Assembly: GCA_024643795.1 (NCBI GenBank)
Contig: JAHEMF010000005.1
Location: forward strand, 11,089-56,828
Length of the DNA stretch: 45,740 bases
Source of the DNA: Bacteroidota bacterium
Lineage (GTDB): Bacteria > Bacteroidota > Bacteroidia > AKYH767-A > OLB10
Direction: 5' to 3'
Below the pieces are notes generated by a model. That model saw only the letters and a list, made by a program, of their open reading frames with translations. It searched no databases and was not told the origin of the DNA. Shown here one piece after another: positions 39,627 through 45,740 of this stretch. Numbering within the stretch: position 1 is the first letter of the stretch; every line of letters starts with the position of its first letter. The translations under genes and the position numbers were made by a program.

Positions 39627-40955
39627 TCAATGGCTCATCACTGAGAGTTTCCTATGTATTTTATCCGCAAATACATCTCTCAATGTTTCGTTAGGGATCT
39701 CATTTAAAGCTTCACCGGAAAATGCGGTAACCAATAGATTTCGTGCTTCATTTTCACCGATGCCTCTGGCACGTAGGTAGAACAAAGCGTCATCATCAAG
39801 CTGACCGGTTGTGGCACCGTGAGAACATTTTACATCATCGGCATAGATCTCCAGCTGAGGCTTGGTGTCTATCTGAGCTTCATCAGAAAGCAGGATGTTG
39901 TTATTGGACTGGTACGCATTGGTTTTTTGGGCATCACGCCTAACGTAAACTTTACCATTGAATACTGCATGCGCACTGCCTCCCATTACACCTTTGTAAA
40001 GCTCGTTGCTGTAGCAATGTGGACTTATATGATCTACAAGTGTATGGTTGTCGAAGTGCTGTTGCCCGTTAGGTAAATATATTCCATGCAGCTCGGCATG
40101 ACCATTTTCTGCGGTTAACTTAATATCCAGGTCGTTCCGTATCAATTTTCCATTCAATGAAAATGTAAAGGATTCTGACCTACTGTCGCGTTGCAACTTA
40201 AAATATGTATTGGTAGTTAGTATCGTGCTATCACTTACATCTTCATACTTGTAGTAATCGACGTGTGAGTTCTCTTCTTCGATGATCTCAGTAACGGCAG
40301 CACAAAAATTCTGATTAGAATTAGGAAGTGAATAATAACTCTCAACAACCTCTACATAGGCGCCTTTTTCTGTATGTATCAAAGTTCGAGGGAAACACAT
40401 GCTATCATTATCATCAGTGCCAAGCAAATGAATGATCTGGATGGTTTTAGGAGACTGTACTCCGGCTTTTACGTTAATGATACAAGGGTTGTTTAGAAAA
40501 GCAGTATTACATGCGCTGAAATTGTGGTTGCTTATGTCGGCAACACTACCCAAGAATGTTTTGAATTCTGAACTATTCTCAACATCGCTTGCAGGGGCTG
40601 CTGTAACACCTTCGGAAATGAGTTTGTCTGATAGTTCCGGCACAGGTATTCCATTAATATAAACAAGCGTGACGGTATTTGCATCGAGCAGCTTGTAATT
40701 TGAAAGATCCTGATTTGCGGGTAATGAATATGTGTGTGGCAGATGATAGTGTTCACCTAATGCTTTCGCGATATGCGTGTACTTCCATTCTTCATCCTTG
40801 AATTTAGGTACCCCCTGTTCTGAGAATGCGTTTTTTCCTGCTATTCTTAACTCATTCAACCAAGCCTGTCCTTTGGAATATACGCTGGTGAATTCATTTT
40901 GCTCATCCAGTATCCCTGAAACAATGTCCGTATTTCCTATCACCTTATTCTTCAT
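39627..40955 (-). CDS. sufD: Fe-S scaffold subunit SufD
   Basis: A 442-residue subunit of the SufBC2D scaffold. The C-terminal core contains DDVKCSHGATTGQLDDDALF followed by YLRARGIGENEARNLL, which includes the conserved His of SufD. The N-terminal region has KFKDEEWKYTHIAKAL, as usual in SufD. It follows sufC by 7 nt and precedes sufS by 9 nt. Confidence 0.94.
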   Translation of the reverse strand: MKNKVIGNTDIVSGILDEQNEFTSVYSKGQAWLNELRIAGKNAFSEQGVPKFKDEEWKYTHIAKALGEHYHLPHTYSLPANQDLSNYKLLDANTVTLVYINGIPVPELSDKLISEGVTAAPASDVENSSEFKTFLGSVADISNHNFSACNTAFLNNPCIINVKAGVQSPKTIQIIHLLGTDDNDSMCFPRTLIHTEKGAYVEVVESYYSLPNSNQNFCAAVTEIIEEENSHVDYYKYEDVSDSTILTTNTYFKLQRDSRSESFTFSLNGKLIRNDLDIKLTAENGHAELHGIYLPNGQQHFDNHTLVDHISPHCYSNELYKGVMGGSAHAVFNGKVYVRRDAQKTNAYQSNNNILLSDEAQIDTKPQLEIYADDVKCSHGATTGQLDDDALFYLRARGIGENEARNLLVTAFSGEALNEIPNETLRDVFADKIHRKLSVMSH

Positions 40956-40962
40956 CTAAATA

Positions 40963-41715
40963 TTAAACCGCTACTTCATTTTTGATCCAGTCGTAACCTT
41001 TTTCTTCCAGTTCCAATGCCAGTTCTTTGGTTCCTGATTTAACGATCTGTCCATTGTAAAGAACATGTACAAAGTCCGGAACAATATAATCGAGTAAACG
41101 TTGATAGTGAGTAATAACTACGAACGACCTTTTTCCGTCGCGCAAAGCGTTCACACCATTTGCCACTATTTTAAGTGCGTCAATGTCAAGGCCTGAATCT
41201 GTTTCATCAAGCACAGCAAGTTTAGGTTGCAGCATTGCCATTTGAAAGATCTCATTCCGTTTTTTTTCACCTCCGCTGAATCCTTCATTCACGGCACGTG
41301 ATGTCATTTGTTTATCCATCTCAACTAATGCCAGCTTTTCTTTCATGAGGATAAGAAAATCTTTGGAGTCTAACGGTTCAAGTCCCTGTGATTTTCTGAT
41401 CTCGTTCACTGCCGTCTTTAAAAAGTTAGCGTTGCTAACTCCGGGGATCTCAACCGGATATTGAAATGCCAGGAATATACCGGCTCTTGCACGATCTTCA
41501 GGAGACATTTCGATAAGGTCGTTGCCTTCAAACAATACAGATCCTCCGAGAACTTCATAATCATCACGACCTGCCAGAACATTGGCAAGTGTACTCTTTC
41601 CTGAGCCGTTTGGCCCCATGATAGCATGTACTTCACCTTCTCCAACTGAAAGATTAAGTCCTTTCAGAATCTCTTTTCCTTCGATCCCTGCCCGAAGATC
41701 TTTGATATTTAGCAT
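40963..41715 (-). CDS. sufC: Fe-S assembly ATPase SufC
   Basis: A 250-residue ABC-type ATPase of the SufBC2D complex. Walker A is [11 protein letters not shown] (about 34-44), the Q-loop region is [11 protein letters not shown], the ABC signature is [11 protein letters not shown] and Walker B is [16 protein letters not shown], followed by the switch His in [11 protein letters not shown]. It sits between sufB (35 nt) and sufD (7 nt). Confidence 0.97.
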   Translation of the reverse strand: MLNIKDLRAGIEGKEILKGLNLSVGEGEVHAIMGPNGSGKSTLANVLAGRDDYEVLGGSVLFEGNDLIEMSPEDRARAGIFLAFQYPVEIPGVSNANFLKTAVNEIRKSQGLEPLDSKDFLILMKEKLALVEMDKQMTSRAVNEGFSGGEKKRNEIFQMAMLQPKLAVLDETDSGLDIDALKIVANGVNALRDGKRSFVVITHYQRLLDYIVPDFVHVLYNGQIVKSGTKELALELEEKGYDWIKNEVAV

Positions 41716-41750
41716 TATGGTTTTATTTAGTTGTGATAAATTAATGATGT

Positions 41751-43196
41751 TTAGCCAACGCTTCCTTCAAGGCTGATCGCTAAAAGTTTTTGAGCTTCCA
41801 CAGCAAACTCCATCGGTAACTGATTGAATACTTCCTTGCAATATCCGTTAACAATAAGTCCTATTGCATTTTCAGTATCTATTCCGCGTTGATTGCAATA
41901 AAATATCTGGTCTTCACCAACTTTGGATGTAGTGGCTTCATGCTCAACCCGTGCCGACTTGTTATGAACTTCCAGGTAAGGGAAAGTATGAGCACCGCAT
42001 TTGTCGCCAAGTAACAATGAGTCGCACTGTGAGAAATTACGAGCGTGGTGTGCATTCTTATGGATCTTTACCAGTCCACGATAACTATTATCGCTTTTTC
42101 CACCGCTTATACCTTTCGAAATAATAGTGCTGCGTGTGTTCTTTCCCAGATGGATCATTTTGGTTCCGGTATCAGCCTGTTGCATGTTGTTGGTCACTGC
42201 AACCGAATAGAATTCCCCAACAGAATTATCTCCTTTGAGTATCACACTGGGGTATTTCCATGTAATAGCAGACCCGGTCTCTACTTGTGTCCATGATATC
42301 TTTGATCTGTTACCCAAGCAGATGCCACGTTTGGTAACGAAATTATATATACCGCCTTTTCCGTTCTTATCGCCCGGATACCAGTTCTGCACAGTTGAAT
42401 ATTTTACCTCGGCTTCTTCATGAGAAACTATTTCAACCACTGCAGCGTGAAGTTGGTTTTCATCACGCATAGGAGCGGTACATCCTTCAAGGTAACTTAC
42501 AAAAGCACCTTCATCGGCTACAATTAGTGTTCTTTCAAACTGACCTGTTCCGGCAGAGTTTATACGGAAGTACGTGCTGAGTTCCATCGGGCATCTAACA
42601 CCTTTAGGAATGTAGCAAAATGATCCGTCGCTGAATACGGCGGAATTAAGTGCTGCGTAATAGTTATCTGATGGTGGAACAACACTACCCAAATATTTTT
42701 TAATTAATTCAGGGTGCTCCTGAACGGCATCACTGAATGAACAGAAAATAATTCCCAGTTCTGATAACGTTTCCCTAAAAGTGGTCTTCACTGAAACACT
42801 ATCGATCACTGCATCAACTGCAACATTGGCAAGTCTTTTTTGTTCAAGCAATGATATACCTAACTTATCGAATGTTGCTTTTATCTCAGGGTCAAGCTCA
42901 TCAAGGCTATTGAGTTGCTTTTTAGGCTTCGGAGCAGAGTAATAAATAATGTCTTGAAAATCGATCTCTGGATAATGAACATTGGGCCATTTGGGTTCTG
43001 TCATTTTCAGCCAGTTTCGGAAGGCTTTCAACCTCCATTCCAGCAACCATTCTGGTTCATTCTTTTTAGCTGAAATAAACCTTACGATATCTTCATTAAG
43101 CCCTTTTGGGGCATTATCTGATTCAATGTTTGACACAAACCCCCACTTGTATTCACCGGAGGTTACCTTTTCCAATATTTTATCTTGTTCTGTCAT
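41751..43196 (-). CDS. sufB: Fe-S scaffold subunit SufB
   Basis: A 481-residue scaffold protein on which Fe-S clusters are built with SufC and SufD. Characteristic segments are [40 protein letters not shown] and [17 protein letters not shown], containing the conserved Cys used for sulfur transfer, then [20 protein letters not shown]. The gene follows sufA by 39 nt. Confidence 0.97.
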   Translation of the reverse strand: MTEQDKILEKVTSGEYKWGFVSNIESDNAPKGLNEDIVRFISAKKNEPEWLLEWRLKAFRNWLKMTEPKWPNVHYPEIDFQDIIYYSAPKPKKQLNSLDELDPEIKATFDKLGISLLEQKRLANVAVDAVIDSVSVKTTFRETLSELGIIFCSFSDAVQEHPELIKKYLGSVVPPSDNYYAALNSAVFSDGSFCYIPKGVRCPMELSTYFRINSAGTGQFERTLIVADEGAFVSYLEGCTAPMRDENQLHAAVVEIVSHEEAEVKYSTVQNWYPGDKNGKGGIYNFVTKRGICLGNRSKISWTQVETGSAITWKYPSVILKGDNSVGEFYSVAVTNNMQQADTGTKMIHLGKNTRSTIISKGISGGKSDNSYRGLVKIHKNAHHARNFSQCDSLLLGDKCGAHTFPYLEVHNKSARVEHEATTSKVGEDQIFYCNQRGIDTENAIGLIVNGYCKEVFNQLPMEFAVEAQKLLAISLEGSVG

Positions 43197-43235
43197 GTTT
43201 ATTTAGACTCAATATAAATAAGGAGTCAAATTTTT

Positions 43236-43562
43236 TTAAACTGAAAAACTTTCACCACAGCCGCAAGTACGGGATGCGTTAGGGTTGTTGAATGCGAAAC
43301 CCTTTCCATTAAGTCCGTCAGAAAACTCTAACTCAGTGCCGATAAGGTATAGAAAGCTCTTTTTATCGCACACTATTTTGACGCCCTTATCTTCGAAAAC
43401 CTTGTCACCGTCTTTCATCTCATTATCAAAGTCTAGTTGGTAAGTAAGGCCTGAGCAACCGCCACCTGCAACTCCTACACGCACAAAATAGTTTTCATCA
43501 TGATTAGCTTCCTTTCTTAAACTTGAAAGTTTTTCCTTAGCTGAATCTGTAATGGTGATCAT
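43236..43562 (-). CDS. sufA: A-type Fe-S carrier (SufA/IscA/HesB family)
   Basis: A 108-residue carrier protein. The three conserved cysteines are Cys36 in GGGCSGLTYQLDF and Cys100 and Cys102 in SRTCGCGESF. It accepts clusters from SufBCD and passes them to client proteins. It is the first gene of the suf operon and is preceded by a promoter-like box 36 nt upstream. Confidence 0.95.
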   Translation of the reverse strand: MITITDSAKEKLSSLRKEANHDENYFVRVGVAGGGCSGLTYQLDFDNEMKDGDKVFEDKGVKIVCDKKSFLYLIGTELEFSDGLNGKGFAFNNPNASRTCGCGESFSV

Positions 43563-43598
43563 GTCCTGAATTGTTGATTATTAACTGTTTACAGGCTG

Positions 43599-43606
43599 CA
43601 AAGGTA
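43599..43606 (-). promoter_or_regulatory. -7 box of the suf operon
   Basis: On the minus strand the box is TACCTTTG followed by CA, an exact match to TAnnTTTG, 36 nt before the sufA start. The -33 position reads TTATG, a weak match. I found no clear binding-site dyad for an Fe-S or peroxide regulator here. Confidence 0.55.
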
Positions 43607-43667
43607 GCTCTTTTACGCCTGCATTCATAACATTCGGGCCTCTTTTTAGTTTCAAAGGGGTCCAACA

Positions 43668-43700
43668 AAAAACCCGCGTCAGTACATGACACGGGTTTTT
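43668..43700 (-). terminator. Intrinsic terminator of the five-PKD T9SS gene
   Basis: A 9-bp arm (AAAAACCCG with CGGGTTTTT) and a 4-bp inner stem (GTCA with TGAC), separated by one mismatch, end in a 6-T run on the minus strand, 24 nt past the stop codon. It also separates this gene from the suf promoter. Confidence 0.85.
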
Positions 43701-43724
43701 GTATATAAATGGTTGAATGTCAGG

Positions 43725-45380
43725 TTACTTCACCACTACTTTAATATATTCGATCCAGTTTCCGGCTGACACCTTTAGGATGTACATACCTGCAGGTGTG
43801 TTATTAAGATCCACATTCAAAGTAGCCGATGGCTCATTGATGGTTCCCAGATCCATGGTACGCTGGCCTTGCAAATTGTAAAGTTCAATACTTGCAGGTT
43901 TTCCCGTAGGGTTGGCTAGGTCGATGTTAAGCATACCTGAAGCAGGGTTTGGATACACATTGAGTGATCCTGTTGACTCAGCTTCATTGATTCCTGTTGT
44001 GCCCTGTACAACATTGATGGTTACAGGGGCACCACCAGAAAGTCTTAACAATGACCATTGGTAGCAAGTTGTGCTACTGCATCCAACCGCATCCGTAATA
44101 GTGAGGCAGATATCATACAAACCTGGACCTGCATAAGTATGGCTTGGATATGCAGTGTTACTGAAAGTGCTGTCGCCCCAGCTCCATAAATAAGTCAGAG
44201 GAGCTATTCCTGTTGCAAGATTGTATGCAATATAACTGTGTGCAGCTGTAGTGTCAGGATAAATAGCATAGTTAGACGAGCAGTTTCCTCCTCCGGTTTG
44301 AATGGTCACCACACTACAGTATGTGTCTGTACAACCTGTCTGACTGTCGCTTATGGTCAGGCAAACGGTATATGTGCCTGCATTGGCGAAAATATGAATA
44401 GGGTTTTGTTGTGTTGAAGTACTTCCATCGCCAAAATCCCAGAAGTAGGTTAGGTTAATTCCTGTAGAGGAATTTATAAACTGAAAATGTGTATTTGAAC
44501 TGTCAGGTAAAGTTGTGAATGCAGACTGGCAAGTTTGTCCGGAGCCTGTAGCGGTAGCAATTAAAACGCAGAAGGTGGACTGGCAATTTATTTGCTGATC
44601 ATACACAGTGAGACAAACATTAAAGTGCGCGTTAGATGCGAAAGTGTGAACAGGGTTTTGAAGCGTGGAAGTAGTGCCGTCACCAAAATCCCAAGAATAG
44701 GTCAGTACATTTCCTGACTGTGACGGGCTGCCATTAAATGTGGTAATGTTTGTCTGTGGATCAAGGGTCCAGCTAAAATCTGCCTGACAAGCAGTTGATC
44801 CTGTAATCACATTATCAACATATATATCTGTACAATTTCCTGAAGAATCGCTAATGATCAAGTTAACCAAGTATGACCCACTGTTAGCATATGTGTGTAC
44901 TGGGTTCTGTGCAGTTGAAGTGCTGCCATCACCAAAAAACCAAAATACCTTGTCGTATGCGCCAAATGAACTATTGTTAAATGATGTAGTAAGTCCGTTC
45001 ACAGTATATGTATATCCTGCTGCACATGATATGCTATTATTGTTCGTTACAAATATGGTGTCGCAAGTGGTTGAGGTACAGAGTGGATTTGCAGTTGTAA
45101 TTGTGAGGCATACAACATAGGTTCCAGTGCTGCTGTATGAGTGTAATGGGTGTTGTTGATTAGAACTTGTTCCATCACCAAACGTCCAATTCCAATTTGT
45201 AATATTCCCCTGATACACTAAAGAAGTATCAAAAAACATTACGTTGCCTCCATAGAATTGATTTGATGCACTGATAAATCCAACATCACATGATGGTTGT
45301 GCATGAACAAATGTTGTAGCTGACATTTGGATCATTATGATCAGCGCCAGCATTTTAATTATCTTAAGATGTGTTTTCAT
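43725..45380 (-). CDS. Secreted five-PKD-domain protein with T9SS type A sorting domain
   Basis: A 551-residue exported protein. After a signal peptide (about 1-28, ending FVHAQ) come five PKD domains of about 85 residues, recognisable by WTFGDGTSSNQQHPLHSYSS, FFGDGSTSTAQNPVHTYA, WDFGDGTTSTLQNPVHTFA, WDFGDGSTSTQQNPIHIFA and WGDSTFSNTAYPSHTYAGPG. Cys pairs recur around the repeats. The C-terminal ~85 residues start at LNVYPNPASGMLNIDL and end IKVVVK, a type A signal. PKD modules are usually binding or spacer domains; no catalytic domain is present, so it is probably a surface adhesin or structural protein. Its sorting-domain DNA is nearly identical to that of the next gene. Confidence 0.9.
   Translation of the reverse strand: MKTHLKIIKMLALIIMIQMSATTFVHAQPSCDVGFISASNQFYGGNVMFFDTSLVYQGNITNWNWTFGDGTSSNQQHPLHSYSSTGTYVVCLTITTANPLCTSTTCDTIFVTNNNSISCAAGYTYTVNGLTTSFNNSSFGAYDKVFWFFGDGSTSTAQNPVHTYANSGSYLVNLIISDSSGNCTDIYVDNVITGSTACQADFSWTLDPQTNITTFNGSPSQSGNVLTYSWDFGDGTTSTLQNPVHTFASNAHFNVCLTVYDQQINCQSTFCVLIATATGSGQTCQSAFTTLPDSSNTHFQFINSSTGINLTYFWDFGDGSTSTQQNPIHIFANAGTYTVCLTISDSQTGCTDTYCSVVTIQTGGGNCSSNYAIYPDTTAAHSYIAYNLATGIAPLTYLWSWGDSTFSNTAYPSHTYAGPGLYDICLTITDAVGCSSTTCYQWSLLRLSGGAPVTINVVQGTTGINEAESTGSLNVYPNPASGMLNIDLANPTGKPASIELYNLQGQRTMDLGTINEPSATLNVDLNNTPAGMYILKVSAGNWIEYIKVVVK
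43759..43906. repeat. Near-identical T9SS sorting-domain DNA, copy 1
   Basis: These 148 bp match 45593-45740 at all positions but one (C at 43785, G at 45619), in direct orientation at a fixed offset of 1834 bp. The bases encoding the last ~11 residues of each protein are not conserved to this degree. Confidence 0.95.
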
Positions 45381-45500
45381 TGTTGCTGATATTTAAATTG
45401 AACACCATTAATCCCACCACATTTGAATGGGCATTCTTCACAACAACTTCACAGATTCCTGCCAATGGAAAATGATAAATTATTATAGAGGTCTGAGTAT

Positions 45501-45525
45501 CCCGGAGCTTTGTTCAAGCTCCGGG
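45501..45525 (-). terminator. Hairpin after the second T9SS gene
   Basis: CCCGGAGCTT (45501-45510) pairs with AAGCTCCGGG (45516-45525) around a 5-nt loop, and flanking CTGAG and CTCAG can extend it with a 3-nt bulge. It lies 34 nt past the stop of the right-edge gene. The downstream U-tract is weak, so it could be a terminator or a 3'-end stabilising structure. Confidence 0.6.
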
Positions 45526-45558
45526 CTCAGTAATGAATTGATAGATGATGATAGTTAC

Positions 45559-45740
45559 TTACTTCACCACAACTTTGTGATGCTCTAACCAATTTCCGGC
45601 TGACACCTTTAGGATGTAGATACCTGCAGGTGTGTTATTAAGATCCACATTCAAAGTAGCCGATGGCTCATTGATGGTTCCCAGATCCATGGTACGCTGG
45701 CCTTGCAAATTGTAAAGTTCAATACTTGCAGGTTTTCCCG
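45559..45740 (-). CDS. T9SS type A sorting-domain protein (3' end only, continues past the right edge)
   Basis: Only the last ~60 codons are in the window. They read through PAGIYILKVSAGNWLEHHKVVVK-like sequence to TAA at 45559-45561. Apart from the extreme end they are almost the same as the neighbouring five-PKD protein, so a T9SS type A cargo protein is certain, but its main domains are unknown. One Met to Ile change results from the single base difference. Confidence 0.9.
   Translation of the reverse strand, partial: GKPASIELYNLQGQRTMDLGTINEPSATLNVDLNNTPAGIYILKVSAGNWLEHHKVVVK
45593..45740. repeat. Near-identical T9SS sorting-domain DNA, copy 2
   Basis: This is the partner of the segment at 43759-43906, identical at 147 of 148 positions and reaching the window edge, so the true length of the duplicated segment is not known. 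Confidence 0.95.

Overview
The window looks like a chromosomal segment from a member of the Bacteroidota (flavobacterial or cytophagal grade; not resolved further). The evidence is four proteins that end in type IX secretion (T9SS) sorting domains of type A or B, a complete SUF Fe-S operon, a DUF2480 protein, an S46 peptidase, an ExbB/ExbD/TonB set, moderate-to-low GC, very few Shine-Dalgarno sequences and several promoter-like TAnnTTTG boxes. I saw no tRNA, rRNA, CRISPR array, transposase or phage gene.

Layout. 1-500: an 83-bp tandem repeat made of two alternating hairpins, running into the frameshifted C-terminal half of a MarC-family gene. 525-4682 (minus): a secreted seven-repeat beta-propeller protein, a periplasmic TonB-C-terminal-domain protein and tryptophanase. 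4910-7965 (plus): a tandem pair of small secreted paralogues of unknown function, then a TPR histidine kinase. 7977-15183 (minus): a tightly packed unit YHS - DoxX - DinB - NRDE/TANGO2 - ATP-grasp - LysE, preceded by ExbB - ExbD - TonB - FolC. 15362-20059 (minus): a Glu/Leu/Phe/Val dehydrogenase - MscS channel - citrate-type transporter operon, and AnmK. 20171-24524 (plus): acyl-CoA dehydrogenase, then a polysaccharide export lipoprotein and a Wzc-like tyrosine autokinase. 24521-30565 (minus): an acetyltransferase-like protein, a type B T9SS protein with PKD domains, and a two-component pair (PAS histidine kinase plus receiver-CRP fusion). 30707-36081: a CstB-like persulfide dioxygenase/rhodanese, a radical SAM/SPASM protein (minus), SufE, SufT, DUF2480 and an SLC13 transporter. 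36194-45740: an S46 dipeptidyl-peptidase, the sufABCDS operon (minus), a five-PKD T9SS protein and the 3' end of a second T9SS protein.

How the genes work together. Sulfur and Fe-S handling is the strongest theme: SufABCDS, SufE, SufT and a persulfide dioxygenase that diverges from a sensor kinase whose partner regulator ends in a CRP-type DNA-binding domain. Peptide and amino-acid use is a second theme (S46 peptidase, tryptophanase, amino-acid dehydrogenase, SLC13 and LysE transporters). Surface functions are a third (T9SS cargo, TonB energy transduction, capsule or exopolysaccharide export).

Most likely to be new: the tandem NWCPPxC secreted paralogues beside an orphan TPR kinase; the six-gene YHS-to-LysE unit with repeated 5-nt gaps and an ATP-grasp enzyme of unknown product; the hairpin tandem array at a broken marC; and two T9SS genes whose sorting-domain DNA matches at 147 of 148 positions. 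No homology search could be run, so family names rest on motif recognition.
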